Under the pieces are notes generated by a model. The model was not told the DNA's origin. It saw nothing but the letters and a program-made list of their open reading frames with translations, and did not search any database. A DNA stretch of 11,508 bases from SZUA-287 sp036397975 (GTDB lineage Bacteria > Bacteroidota > Ignavibacteria > UBA10030 > UBA6906): assembly GCA_036397975.1 (NCBI GenBank), contig DASWHW010000192.1:1-11508 (forward strand). The letters are read 5' to 3'. This document shows positions 1 to 9,000 of the stretch, in pieces; position 1 is the first letter of the stretch; each line of letters starts with the position of its first letter. A program made the translations under genes and the position numbers.

Positions 1-216
1 CCGGGAGGTGGAGGGAAGATTCCTTTGCTGCCGCAGTATGTTCTTGGCCGTAACGGGAATCAGATCATCCTCCGGAACTACAAGTATGATATTCACACAT
101 ACCCCGATGTTGAGGAAGATCCGAAGCCGGCCAACACTCAAACAGTAGAGAAGAAATACACTCGCAAAAAATCCCGGCCCAAGAAGAAATACGTGCCCGA
201 CAAGGAACAGGTGTAG
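1..216 (+). CDS. kamA: Lysine 2,3-aminomutase family (KamA-type radical SAM), C-terminal end only
   Basis: The reading frame is open from the left edge to the TAG at 214-216, giving about 71 C-terminal residues; the start and the radical SAM core lie outside the window. The visible part begins PGGGGKIPLLPQYVLG, followed by QIILRNYKYDIHTYPD. This matches the conserved end of lysine 2,3-aminomutases (DAPGGGGK-P-PNYV ... V-LRN-EG-I-TY), which use PLP, S-adenosylmethionine and a 4Fe-4S cluster to interconvert L-lysine and L-beta-lysine. The last ~34 residues are rich in Lys, Arg and Pro (for example KKYTRKKSRPKKKY) and do not look like the Cys-containing tail of the clostridial enzyme. The EF-P-modifying EpmB branch usually lacks this PGGGGK ending, so a KamA-type assignment is preferred. 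Catalytic residues cannot be checked. A TTG at 25 is not the start, because homology begins upstream of it. A terminator-like hairpin follows, so the gene is probably not co-transcribed with the next one. Confidence 0.82.
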   Translation, partial: PGGGGKIPLLPQYVLGRNGNQIILRNYKYDIHTYPDVEEDPKPANTQTVEKKYTRKKSRPKKKYVPDKEQV

Positions 217-240
217 GTTCGCTCACCACACCGATACTTC

Positions 241-266
241 AGATGCCTGCCGAAAAGCGGGCATCT
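241..266 (+). terminator. Terminator-like hairpin after kamA
   Basis: A 10-bp stem pairs AGATGCCTGC with GCGGGCATCT (one G-T wobble) around the loop CGAAAA, starting 24 bases after the kamA stop. Only a weak T run follows (ctgtttg), so it is a plausible but not ideal intrinsic terminator. Confidence 0.6.
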
Positions 267-432
267 CTGTTTGAAGATGTTCAATCATATCTCGGAAATT
301 GTTACTGCTGCATACAATGGCTGAGGGTAGATCGGGCTCTTTGAGAGTACCTGTCTGTGGCATAAGAACTGTGGATAGTTGTGGAAAGATGAGATCTTAC
401 ATTAGTCCAGCAGGCAACAAAAGGTCAGCATT
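267..432. other. Intergenic region upstream of the Asp-box protein gene
   Basis: No coding signal on either strand. It must hold the promoter for the gene at 433 if the hairpin at 241-266 terminates transcription. A TACAAT (313-318) resembles a -10 element but has no matching -35 at normal spacing. Three TGTGG pentamers lie at 356, 370 and 380. A Shine-Dalgarno-like AAAGG at about 420-424 precedes the TTG start by 8 bases. Confidence 0.4.
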
Positions 433-2457
433 TTGAGAATACTTTTCTTCGTAATGATGCTTCTGTTTTGTCTCAGAACTGCATCTGAGGCGCAGTGGAT
501 AGAAATGAACGGTCCTTATGGAGGGTATGTTACATCGGTTCTTGCAAAAGGTAACGAGATATTCGTCGGCACTTATGGATCTGGAGTCTTTCGATCCACG
601 AACGATGGAAACACTTGGATCCGGATCAACGCGGGCCTCCATAATCGCATCGTTCGCTCGCTTGCGACAGACGGAAGTAACATTTTCGCCGGCACTCATG
701 AGGGAGGAGTCTTTCTTTCAAGTAATTCCGGAGGGAGTTGGGTTGATGTCAGTTTGCGGATATCGGATCTTTCGGTCATTAGCTTGGCGATTGTTGGCCA
801 AACGCTTATTGCGGGAACGATTGGCGGGGCATTTAGATCGACAGATCACGGCACATCCTGGACTTCAATTGACGTAGGGCCAGGCCAATACGAGGTGGCA
901 GCAATCGCATCACGCGATTCATTGGTGATCCTTGCTTCATGGAATTTATTCCGCTCGTCGGACTACGGAGTCACATGGTCGGTAATCACAAGTGTACAGC
1001 AACATCAAATTCAGTCACTCGCGATATCGGAAAAGAAAATCTTTGCGGGTACTGCCTATGGCGCGATTCTGAGGTCAACTGACAGAGGGATGACGTGGCT
1101 TGATTTGACAGTACCTCCGAGTGCTCAGTCAATCGAAGCCATCATCATAACGACCGGACAGGTTATTGCAGGCACAGGAGATGGCAAGATATTCCGTTCT
1201 ACGGATGATGGCGACACATGGATCGATGATGGCTTTGTGTCACAGGCAGTGTTGTCTCTGGCCTCAAGAGAGAACATACTGTTTTGTGGAGGAGATGGAA
1301 TTCTCCGTTCAAGGGACAATGGTGTGAATTGGCAATCGGCGGATAACGGAGTCACAGCAGTCTATGTCAAAAGCATCTGGACTCTTGACTCGAATGTTTT
1401 TGTGGAAACATATGGTTCTGGCGTCTTTCGGTCATCAGACGATGGAGAACACTGGATACCCGCCAATACTGGTCTGAATAATCCTCATAGCCCATTGCTT
1501 GCCATCCGCGATAGCGATGTTTATGCTGCGTCAAAAGACACCCTATACTATTCATCAGACTTTGGAGGGACGTGGGCAGCTATCAACCGCTTACCCATCT
1601 CAAATGTCGCGGATATTGAGGCAACGCCTTCCTCGATCTTTATTGCCGGTGGTGGGATATATAGTTCTACAAACAATGGAAACAATTGGTCAGGCACACT
1701 GCAATACGATTTTATTCGTGGAATGGGTGTGAGTGGACAGGAAGTGTTTGCGTCCAGCAACTATGGATGGACTCTCCACTCAACAGACCTGGGATTGACT
1801 TGGACTGGAGTTCCCACAGGTGTCATCGGGGAGGAGTTTTTGATTACTGAATCTTTGGTTTACACGGTCGGTTGGCAAGGCGTTTTCCGCTCTGCAAATC
1901 GCGGGGATAGTTGGACCGCTGTTAATAACGGGTTCGCGCAGATCGACGCTAATGGGATTACCGAGAGTCACGCAAGTCTGTTTGTGGCAAATGGTTCGTC
2001 TGGTGTTTACAGATCGAATGATGAAGGTGGTTCATGGTCGGCAATCAATGAAGGAATCAACGACATGTATGTCTTATCTGTCAGATCGAATAACAACTAC
2101 CTTTTTGCTGGCGGGCTTGGGGGTGGCGTCCGGAGGCGTCCGCTCACTGAAATAGTTACTGATATTGATCAAGTTCGTTCCGCGCCGATGCCGCGTAGCT
2201 TTTCTCTGGAGCAGAACTATCCCAACCCGTTTAATCCGGAAACTCATATTGAGTTTTCACTAAACCAATCCGGACATACGACTCTAAAGGTCTTTAATAT
2301 TCTCGGGCAAGAGGTGGAAATTCTGGCTGATGAATTCATGACGGCTGGGAGGCACCATTCCATATGGAAACCAACAAACCAACCCAACGGTGTTTATGTT
2401 TATAGACTGTCCTCGGGCGGTCAGACGCTGACCAAGAAGCTCGTTCTACTAAGATAA
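433..2457 (+). CDS. Exported Asp-box (BNR/Ycf48-like) beta-propeller protein with T9SS type A sorting domain
   Basis: 674 residues. The TTG start is chosen because AAGG lies 8 bases upstream and it supplies Arg2 ahead of the hydrophobic core; ATG codons at residues 8 and 9 lack a ribosome site. The signal peptide is MRILFFVMMLLFCLRTASEA, with likely cleavage before Gln21. From about residue 50 to 535 there are thirteen Asp-box motifs (S-x-D-x-G-x-x-W), such as STNDGNTW, STDHGTSW, STDRGMTW, STDDGDTW, SSDFGGTW and SNDEGGSW. They are spaced as in the Ycf48/sortilin-like propeller superfamily, enough for one large or two smaller propellers. Asp boxes are structural, and no sialidase Arg triad or catalytic set is evident, so binding or a structural surface role is more likely than catalysis. 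Residues 591-674 are a type A T9SS sorting domain (SLEQNYPNPFNP ... KKLVLLR), predicting surface attachment or release. This tail is clearly more diverged than those of the next two genes. The exact ligand is unknown. Confidence 0.85.
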   Translation: MRILFFVMMLLFCLRTASEAQWIEMNGPYGGYVTSVLAKGNEIFVGTYGSGVFRSTNDGNTWIRINAGLHNRIVRSLATDGSNIFAGTHEGGVFLSSNSGGSWVDVSLRISDLSVISLAIVGQTLIAGTIGGAFRSTDHGTSWTSIDVGPGQYEVAAIASRDSLVILASWNLFRSSDYGVTWSVITSVQQHQIQSLAISEKKIFAGTAYGAILRSTDRGMTWLDLTVPPSAQSIEAIIITTGQVIAGTGDGKIFRSTDDGDTWIDDGFVSQAVLSLASRENILFCGGDGILRSRDNGVNWQSADNGVTAVYVKSIWTLDSNVFVETYGSGVFRSSDDGEHWIPANTGLNNPHSPLLAIRDSDVYAASKDTLYYSSDFGGTWAAINRLPISNVADIEATPSSIFIAGGGIYSSTNNGNNWSGTLQYDFIRGMGVSGQEVFASSNYGWTLHSTDLGLTWTGVPTGVIGEEFLITESLVYTVGWQGVFRSANRGDSWTAVNNGFAQIDANGITESHASLFVANGSSGVYRSNDEGGSWSAINEGINDMYVLSVRSNNNYLFAGGLGGGVRRRPLTEIVTDIDQVRSAPMPRSFSLEQNYPNPFNPETHIEFSLNQSGHTTLKVFNILGQEVEILADEFMTAGRHHSIWKPTNQPNGVYVYRLSSGGQTLTKKLVLLR

Positions 2458-2499
2458 TCTTCATCGTTCTTCTAGTTTGCCCTACCCCTATACAGGTTC

Positions 2500-2528
2500 T
2501 TGACATCCCGCCCCAGAATCTCGATATT
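2500..2528 (+). promoter_or_regulatory. Possible sigma-70-like promoter upstream of the CarboxypepD_reg protein gene
   Basis: A perfect TTGACA (2500-2505) is followed after 17 bases by GATATT (2523-2528), which matches TATAAT at four of six positions. It lies about 60-90 bases ahead of the ATG at 2590 in a 132-base gap with no terminator before it. A 7-bp inverted repeat, TCGATAT (2521-2527) and ATATCGA (2555-2561), overlaps the -10 and could be an operator. Both are sequence-pattern calls only; the housekeeping promoter consensus of this organism is not known. Confidence 0.35.
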
Positions 2529-2580
2529 GCTATGGGGATATCCTACCGCTCTTGATATCGATCTTCCAACTTACCTTCTG

Positions 2581-2585
2581 GGAGG
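2581..2585 (+). promoter_or_regulatory. Ribosome binding site deciding the start at 2590
   Basis: GGAGG (preceded by another G) lies four bases before ATG 2590. It fixes the start there rather than at an in-frame TTG 90 bases upstream, which has no such site and would bury the signal peptide inside the protein. Confidence 0.85.
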
Positions 2586-2589
2586 TTTT

Positions 2590-4530
2590 ATGAAACAAGT
2601 TCTCTCGTTCCTTTTTATTTTCCTGTTGGTTTCTCCCGTACTTGCACAAGGCCCGCCGGTACCTGATAATCTGCAGGTTCAGCAAATCAATAGCGCCGCT
2701 CATCCGACAGTCAAGTTGACGTGGCACGTTCCGCCCGGTCCGTGGGGTTTCAAGATCTATCGGTCTGCAAACGACACCTCTTCGTTTTCTTCACTCGGTT
2801 TGGCAAATGCAACGCAGTTCTATGACCACAATGTTGATGTGGCAACGACGTACTTCTATTATGTGACCTCCGTGAGGTTTTCCAACGGAACACTGGAAGA
2901 AAGCGCGCCGAGCAATATTGCCGAGATAACGATTGTGGGAGTGACGTCAGCGCATGGCGTAATATCCGGAACCGTCATGGACGACTCAACGGGCGACCCC
3001 CTTTCGAACATTCTGATAAAATTCTTTGCCCAGTCGGGTGGCATGAATTGGATGCCATACACCTTTACGGATTCGCTCGGCCACTATTCAAAAGAACTTG
3101 AGTCGGGAACGTATCTCATTTTGGCCGCGCCTCTGTGGCATTGGCCGAATTTCTTATCCTATATCCCCGAGTGGTTCGATAATGCACCTTCGCCGATGAC
3201 TGCAACTCCCGTTGAAGTAACAGACAGTTCTTCGTTTGTTGCCGACTTCGGTTTGAGCCGTCGCGTGCCTCCAACATTTGCATTTGTCAGCGGCACGGTT
3301 ACCGACACGGCCGGCAACCCACTTCGGCGCGCCCGGGTCGCGATCATCAGAACGATGCAAGAAATGACCTCCATGTTCGCGACAACGGGCATGACACCGG
3401 GAATGGGTGAGGAAGCAGTGAATATCGAAGGGGTTGGCCACACACGTGGCGTGGTGTGGCATGGCTACACGGACTCACTCGGGAACTACACTGCTCGCGT
3501 GATTTCTGGAAAGAACTATATCGTCATGGCTTCGAAGGCAGGATTCATCCCGGAGTACTTTGACAACAAGACGAATCCGGCAGAGGCTGATATCATCTCC
3601 GTCTCCGGCGACACCAGCGGCATTGACTTTTCGCTTGCTGTTCGCCCGGTGCCGCAAAACAGCATTAGCGGGATGGTTCAGGACTCGACCGGCGTGGGTG
3701 TGGTCTCCCGTATCGTACTTATTCCGGTTCGGCACAACGTCTGGCCGCACCGTGCGCGATTCGGACATACGGATTCACTCGGCGCCTACACCATCACCGA
3801 AGTGCATGAAGGCGACTACTACGTGCTTGCCCTTCCTTTCAGCGGGTACGCTCCGTCGTTCTACAAAGCCGGCGTGTGCGGCATGATTCGGTGGCACGAT
3901 GCGGACACCGTCCACGTGGCCGGGAACGTTACAGGGATCGATGTTTGCGTTGCTCCGATTAACAATGGCGGCGTTGCACACATAGGCGGACGCATTACAG
4001 CACAAGGTGCGGGGAATATCGAAGGCGTCCATGCTATTGCGTTACGATCTGACGGGATGGTTGTTGGTTACGGGCTGACCGATGCAAGCGGACGCTACGT
4101 TATTGACGCTGTCTCTCCCGGAAACATCACCATCGTCGCGGATAGGGACGGCTATGTTGGCAATGCAACATCAGTCGCTATTTCACCAAGCACATTTAAC
4201 ATCGAAAATGTAAACCTGACGCTCACTCCGGTCAGTCCAACATCCGTTGGCGCAGGCAACGTGCCGACCCGGTACAGTTTGGAGCAGAACTATCCCAATC
4301 CGTTCAACCCAAGCACCACCATCGAGTTCAGCATCCCTGCAGCACAGTTGGTGACGCTGAAGGTGTACAATCTGCTTGGACAAGAAGTGGCAACGCTGGT
4401 CAACGGCCAGCAGACCGCCGGGGCGCATAGCGTTCATTGGAATGCAAGCTCGCTTTCCACCGGGTTCTACTTCTACAAAATGGAAACCGGTAACTTCTCG
4501 CAAACCCGGAAGTTGATGTTGATGAAATAG
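2590..4530 (+). CDS. Exported multi-domain protein: FnIII-like, four CarboxypepD_reg modules, T9SS sorting domain
   Basis: 646 residues. The signal peptide is MKQVLSFLFIFLLVSPVLAQ, with cleavage near residue 19-20. Residues ~23-117 look like a fibronectin type III domain (PDNLQVQQIN, VKLTW, GFKIYRS, YFYYVTSV). Four carboxypeptidase-regulatory-like (transthyretin-type beta-sandwich) modules follow, beginning near residue 122 (ISGTVMDDSTGDPLSN), 232 (VSGTVTDTAGNPLRRA), 358 (ISGMVQDSTGVGVVS) and 463 (IGGRITAQGAGNIEG). Each carries the TDSLGxY or TDASGRY strand and a G-x-Y-x-(V/I)-x-A segment typical of the fold. Residues 563-646 are a type A T9SS sorting domain ending RKLMLMK. Such modules usually form rigid surface stalks or carbohydrate/protein-binding surfaces; no peptidase active site is seen. 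The gene is followed by a strong terminator, and a possible promoter precedes it, so it may be expressed alone or after the Asp-box gene. Substrate or partner unknown. Confidence 0.88.
   Translation: MKQVLSFLFIFLLVSPVLAQGPPVPDNLQVQQINSAAHPTVKLTWHVPPGPWGFKIYRSANDTSSFSSLGLANATQFYDHNVDVATTYFYYVTSVRFSNGTLEESAPSNIAEITIVGVTSAHGVISGTVMDDSTGDPLSNILIKFFAQSGGMNWMPYTFTDSLGHYSKELESGTYLILAAPLWHWPNFLSYIPEWFDNAPSPMTATPVEVTDSSSFVADFGLSRRVPPTFAFVSGTVTDTAGNPLRRARVAIIRTMQEMTSMFATTGMTPGMGEEAVNIEGVGHTRGVVWHGYTDSLGNYTARVISGKNYIVMASKAGFIPEYFDNKTNPAEADIISVSGDTSGIDFSLAVRPVPQNSISGMVQDSTGVGVVSRIVLIPVRHNVWPHRARFGHTDSLGAYTITEVHEGDYYVLALPFSGYAPSFYKAGVCGMIRWHDADTVHVAGNVTGIDVCVAPINNGGVAHIGGRITAQGAGNIEGVHAIALRSDGMVVGYGLTDASGRYVIDAVSPGNITIVADRDGYVGNATSVAISPSTFNIENVNLTLTPVSPTSVGAGNVPTRYSLEQNYPNPFNPSTTIEFSIPAAQLVTLKVYNLLGQEVATLVNGQQTAGAHSVHWNASSLSTGFYFYKMETGNFSQTRKLMLMK
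4276..4530 (+). repeat. T9SS sorting-domain cassette, copy A (similar to 5675-5929)
   Basis: This segment encodes the last 84 residues of the CarboxypepD_reg protein. Aligned by eye to the end of the SGNH-like protein, it is identical at 74 of 84 residues and very similar in DNA, with runs such as GAAGGTGTACAATCT and TCGCTTTCCACCGGGTT conserved exactly. The proteins upstream of this point are unrelated. Confidence 0.8.
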
Positions 4531-4552
4531 ACAAAAAAAACAATCTTCTGTG

Positions 4553-4582
4553 AAAGGAGCCGAGAGATCGGCTCCTTTTTTT
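4553..4582 (+). terminator. Strong intrinsic terminator after the CarboxypepD_reg gene
   Basis: A perfect stem AAAGGAGCCGA / TCGGCTCCTTT (11 bp) surrounds the loop GAGA and runs into a T tract ending at 4582. It begins 23 bases after the stop codon at 4530. Confidence 0.92.
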
Positions 4583-4642
4583 GTGGGAGTTGGCCGTAGT
4601 CTTGATTCTCACCGAGCCGCTTGGTAACTTGCGCTTGACAAT

Positions 4643-4651
4643 GGGGAGGAG
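4643..4651 (+). promoter_or_regulatory. Strong ribosome binding site of the SGNH-like gene
   Basis: GGGGAGGAG ends three bases before ATG 4655, an unusually long match to the anti-Shine-Dalgarno sequence, suggesting efficient translation. A TTGACA at 4635-4640 just upstream is too close to the start to serve as a -35. Confidence 0.75.
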
Positions 4652-4654
4652 TTT

Positions 4655-5929
4655 ATGAGATTCAAGACTTTTCTTGCAATTGCTCTCGCAGCAGTTTTCT
4701 TTCCGTTGCACCTCACCGCGCAACCAGGTCAGTCACCGTCCGACTGTTCCGACACCACTGTGGGACTCACTCCACTGACGGAATTTGGCGCAAACCTCTA
4801 CCAAGGATTTCCCGGCGGACTGTATCCCGGCGGAAATAATACACGACCACAAGCCCATGATTCTGCAGGACTCCAGCTTGTTGTACAAGTTCTCCCGCGT
4901 GACGCGGCCGGCAATATTGATCCGGTGAACGGTAAGGTCGTTCTGCTCTCCATCGGTATGTCGAACACCACTCAGGAGTTCTCCGTCTTCAAGAGTCTTG
5001 CGGATGCGGACCCAGAAAAAAATCCGAAGCTGGTTATCGTCGATGGCGCGCAAGGGGGACAAACCGCCGCAACAATCTCTGACTCAAACGCAGCTTTCTG
5101 GAGTGTCATCGATCAGCGATTGAACACCGGGGGTGTTACGAGAAGTCAGGTACAGGCGGCATGGATCAAAGAAGCGAGCGCGAATCCAAACCAGGCATTC
5201 CCGGTTCATGCACAGATTTTGGAGGATCAGTTTGTGACAATCGCCGGAATTCTGAGAGGCCGATATCCGAACCTCGTCGTCTCGTACTGGTCCAGCCGGA
5301 TCTACGCAGGGTACGCAAACACGACGCTCAATCCGGAACCATATGCATACGAGTCGGGATTCTCGATTCGTTGGATGATCGAGAGGCAGATCAATGGAGA
5401 TCCAGCCCTTGCATACGACGGCGTCAATCCACGCGTTCCGTGGATTTCATGGGGACCGTATCTTTGGGCCGACGGCCTGAACCCTCGCGCCGACGGTCTC
5501 ATATGGGAGTGCGCCAACTTTCAATCGGACGGAACTCATCCATCGCCATCGGGCAGAATGAAGGTAGCAAACATGCTGGTGGACTTTTTCAAGAGCGATT
5601 CAACTACTCGACCGTGGTTCGTGGATGCATCGACTACTTCGGTCCACTTAGGCACAGTACCACCGGCAACAGCGACTCTCGAACAGAACTACCCCAATCC
5701 TTTCAACCCAGGCACTACGATCGAGTTCAGCATTCCATCGGCGCAGTTCGTGATGCTGAAGGTGTACAATCTTCTCGGCCAAGAAGTTGTGACATTGGTG
5801 AATGGGTTGCAAACAGCGGGAGTGCATAGCGTTCAATGGAACGCAAGTTCGCTTTCCACCGGGTTTTACTTCTATAAAATGGAAACCGGTAAGTTCTCGC
5901 AAACACGGAAGTTGATGTTGATGAAGTAA
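4655..5929 (+). CDS. Exported SGNH-hydrolase-like protein with T9SS type A sorting domain
   Basis: 424 residues. The signal peptide is MRFKTFLAIALAAVFFPLHLTAQ-like, with a short basic n-region, a hydrophobic core and cleavage near residue 22. Residues ~95-330 resemble the SGNH (GDSL) hydrolase fold: strand plus nucleophile turn LLSIGMSN with candidate Ser103; a second block VIVDGAQGGQ (residues 127-136) in the position of the oxyanion Gly; and a C-terminal SDGTHPSPSG with Asp292 and His295 as in the classical DxxHP block. The usual GDS is GMS here, and the block III G-x-N is not obvious; YWSSRIYAGYAN near 215 may take its place. If active it would be a secreted esterase or deacetylase, for example acting on acylated glycans or lipids, but the substrate cannot be read from the sequence. 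Residues 341-424 form a T9SS sorting domain nearly identical to that of the preceding gene. It is flanked by terminators on both sides, so it is likely monocistronic. Confidence 0.75.
   Translation: MRFKTFLAIALAAVFFPLHLTAQPGQSPSDCSDTTVGLTPLTEFGANLYQGFPGGLYPGGNNTRPQAHDSAGLQLVVQVLPRDAAGNIDPVNGKVVLLSIGMSNTTQEFSVFKSLADADPEKNPKLVIVDGAQGGQTAATISDSNAAFWSVIDQRLNTGGVTRSQVQAAWIKEASANPNQAFPVHAQILEDQFVTIAGILRGRYPNLVVSYWSSRIYAGYANTTLNPEPYAYESGFSIRWMIERQINGDPALAYDGVNPRVPWISWGPYLWADGLNPRADGLIWECANFQSDGTHPSPSGRMKVANMLVDFFKSDSTTRPWFVDASTTSVHLGTVPPATATLEQNYPNPFNPGTTIEFSIPSAQFVMLKVYNLLGQEVVTLVNGLQTAGVHSVQWNASSLSTGFYFYKMETGKFSQTRKLMLMK
5675..5929 (+). repeat. T9SS sorting-domain cassette, copy B (similar to 4276-4530)
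   Basis: This segment encodes the last 84 residues of the SGNH-like protein and differs from copy A at ten residues by eye. Over the final ~105 bases I count about nine DNA differences, mostly synonymous. The similarity stops near the TLEQNYPNP start of the domain. Confidence 0.8.
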
Positions 5930-5956
5930 TTAGATCGTGATTTTCAAGTGCTGGAG

Positions 5957-5984
5957 GGGGCTCAATGAGCCCCTTTTGTTTTTT
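5957..5984 (+). terminator. Intrinsic terminator after the SGNH-like gene
   Basis: Stem GGGGCTC / GAGCCCC (7 bp, loop AAT) is followed by TTTTGTTTTTT, 27 bases after the stop codon. It separates the secreted-protein genes from the kinase/regulator pair. Confidence 0.88.
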
Positions 5985-6053
5985 GAGCAAAACATTGTTC
6001 ATTGAGATCGACGGCTATGCTTGTGTTCTTTCATGATTCCACAAACGCGCGGG

Positions 6054-9000
6054 ATGAATAGTAAGATTATTCGTGTTGGCACATTGGCACTATTCCTCTT
6101 CGGGTTGGGCTGGTCCAATCTAGTCGCCGGGAGACTTCCCATCCGCACTTACACCGCTGCCGATGGTCTAGGAAGCGGTCGCATCAACAACATCTCTTTC
6201 GATTCTCGAGGCTTCCTTTGGGCTGGCACACGTGAAGGGCTGTCGCGGTTTGACGGCAACGAGTTTACGACGTATGGTGTTGAACACGGCCTTCCGGATA
6301 ACACAGTCCGCCCCCTGATCCAAACCGCAAGAGGTACTTACCTGGTAATGACGAATGACGCTCTCGTCAGCTGGTGCGATCCGCCAGCGGATTCCCTTCA
6401 CGCCGCATCGTCGAAGAACGAGTCCCGAGGTCTCACTTTCCAGGTGTGCGATGGCATCGCAGCAACATCGTTGCTCGCTCTCGATAGAAAAGGGCGGGCA
6501 TGGGGATGTGAAAGTGGGGCGATGGTATTGTTCGATGAAGCAACCAAGCAGTTTGCCCAATTACCAGATTCTCGATTTTCCGACAGTCTTATGATCGGTT
6601 ATGCTTTGGCCGATGACGGCTCAGCGATATGGATTGGGACCCAGGCAGGTGTCATACGATGGCTTCCTAATGGGAGAAAAATCTACTATGCGCTGCCCGA
6701 AGACAAAGAGGATTTCGGTCGTGTAGAGGCCCTAATGTTCGATCGTGACGGCAGGTTATGGATCGGCAATCACAACGCGGGACTCCATGTCTTCATGCCA
6801 GATCCAATAGGTCGATTTGAGGATTCGGCGAGGTCACTTGTCAAGCTACGGCAAATGAGTCCCAAGGACTTGTTACCAGGAGTTCCGGGGACGGTAGCGC
6901 TTGGGGTTGCCAAAGGGTTGACAGGTCCGTTGATAATATCCCTTCGTCAATCGTCTGACGGACATATGTGGATCGGGACCGGTGCGGGACTTGTCCAATT
7001 CGATGGAAAGCAATTTCGAAAATTCACGACGGAAAACGGCCTCAGCAATAACCGGATCCACACTATCGCGGAGGATTCTTATGGCAACATTTGGCTGGGA
7101 AGTGACGATGGCTTGATGAAACTCGGCCGTCCAGGGTTTACTTCTTTCCGCAATATCGATGGCATTCAGGATAGGGCGCTTTCTGTTTATGAAGATACAG
7201 AAGGTTATCCTGTTGTGGTCAGCGGCTCTCTCTCCCTCAGCAGGTTCGATGGCACGAAGTTCACAACGGTCAAAGCGATCCTTCCAATGCTTGGTTCAAT
7301 TTCCTGGAGTGTCCCCGGCGCCTTTCTTGACAGCAGGAATCGATGGTGGCTCCTTACAACCAAAGGACTCGGGCTGTTGCCGGCAAAATTCACATGGAAG
7401 GAGGATCAGGTCGTGGTTCCTGAACGAACCTTTACACAGAGAGACGGTCTGCCGGACGACGCGATCTTCAGACTCTTTGAGGACCGTCGGCAGAACTTAT
7501 GGGTGAGTTTTACGAATTCTGGCACACCAGTTCGAATCGACAAAGAAACGAATGAGATTCACCAGATTTCGGAATTTCCAGTTGACGGGAATTTTTCTTC
7601 CTTTTGTGAAGATAACTCCGGAACGAAGTGGTTTGGACTTTACCGTGGGGGACTCGCGCGATTTCGGGCCGGAGAGTGGACTGTTTTCGGAGAAGCGGAC
7701 AGCCTTCCACAAACGATGATTACTGCGCTTCACCAGGACCAAGCATATAGGCTTTGGATTGCTACAAACAAAGAGGGCTTGAGTGAGATTGTTGAAGACA
7801 GCTCAGGAAGAATTAATTTTATTCGATACAACGATCAGAAGCTTTCGAGCAACAATATCAGGTGCATCACAGAGGATGCGCAGGGGAGGCTCTATCTGGG
7901 CCATACGCGCGGCGTTGACATGCTGGATATTTCGAATCGGCAAGTGAAGCAGTTCTCGACTGCTGATGGTCTTGCTGGTGACTTTGTGGTTGCCGGTTTG
8001 AAGGATCGGCATGGGCGGCTCTGGTTCGCGTCATCGTCGGGAGTCTCGGTTCTTGATCCGGCTGAAGGAAGAAAGGGAGACAATTACGTTCCTGTTTATA
8101 TTTATCGCCTCACTGTTGGGGGTAACTCGGTTCCGATCCCCGATATGGGAACCAGGACAGTGCACATTGAAGAGCTTAATCCGGATCAGAACCAGATTCG
8201 CGTTGAGTATGGAGCGCCGGATTTTGAGAGCGGGAAGATAGTCACGTATCAACACGTCCTTGAAGGAGCCGAACGATCGTGGAGCGAGCCAACAAAGGAG
8301 CGAACCGTGCACCTCGCTGGACTTGCTCCAGGTTCGTACCGGTTGCTGCTGCGGTCGTTTCGCGACGGCGGCCTAAATCCCGCCTCGATTAGCTTTACAA
8401 TTCTCCCACCATTCTATTTGCGCTGGTGGTTTGTTACGCTATCGTTGTTCTTCGTCGTCGGCATTGCATACGTTGCTGAACGCCTTCGTGTCCGGAAACT
8501 GTTGGAAATCGAACGCATTCGCGCCAGGATCGCATCCGATTTGCATGATGACATCGGATCTAGCCTGACGAGCATCGTTATGACGGCGGAACTCCCAGGT
8601 CGGGAATCCGGGAAAGGTAGTGATGCAACTGCACGGCTCAATTCTATTGCGGCAAGCGCACGTGAAACACTGGATGGGATTGCAGCCATCGTTTGGGCTA
8701 TTAATCCGCAGAATGATGAGCTCGAAAATCTGGTGGGTTACATCCGCGGTTATGTTGCGACGTCTCTTGAACAAACGGATATCGACGTCGGGTTTGACTT
8801 CCCCGCCGATGTCACTGCGGTCAAAGTGACGGCGGAATTCAGGCGGAATGTCTTCCTCCTCTTCAAGGAGGCAATTCACAATGTCATAAAGCATGCTCGA
8901 CCCGCCCATGTGTGGCTTTCGTTATCGATAGAGGACTCCCTCCTGAAGGGCTCCATCAAAGATGATGGTGCTGGATTTGCGACATCCGATGTATCGAGGT

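Noticed and set aside
370..378. TGTGGATAG, one mismatch from a DnaA box, near two other TGTGG pentamers
   Set aside because: A single near-match without further good boxes, an AT-rich unwinding region or dnaA/dnaN neighbours does not support a replication origin.
2500..2589. In-frame N-terminal extension of the CarboxypepD_reg protein from a TTG at 2500
   Set aside because: It would place 30 hydrophilic and mixed residues before a clear signal peptide and lacks a ribosome site; GGGAGG before ATG 2590 decides the start.
4635..4640. Perfect TTGACA ahead of the SGNH-like gene
   Set aside because: A -10 at normal spacing would fall inside the coding region, downstream of the ATG at 4655, so it cannot drive this gene from that position.
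5161..5829. Long open frame on the + strand inside the SGNH-like gene
   Set aside because: It is a shifted reading of the real gene: Arg/Ser-rich, no recognisable domain, no ribosome site, while the other frame has signal peptide, SGNH blocks and sorting domain.
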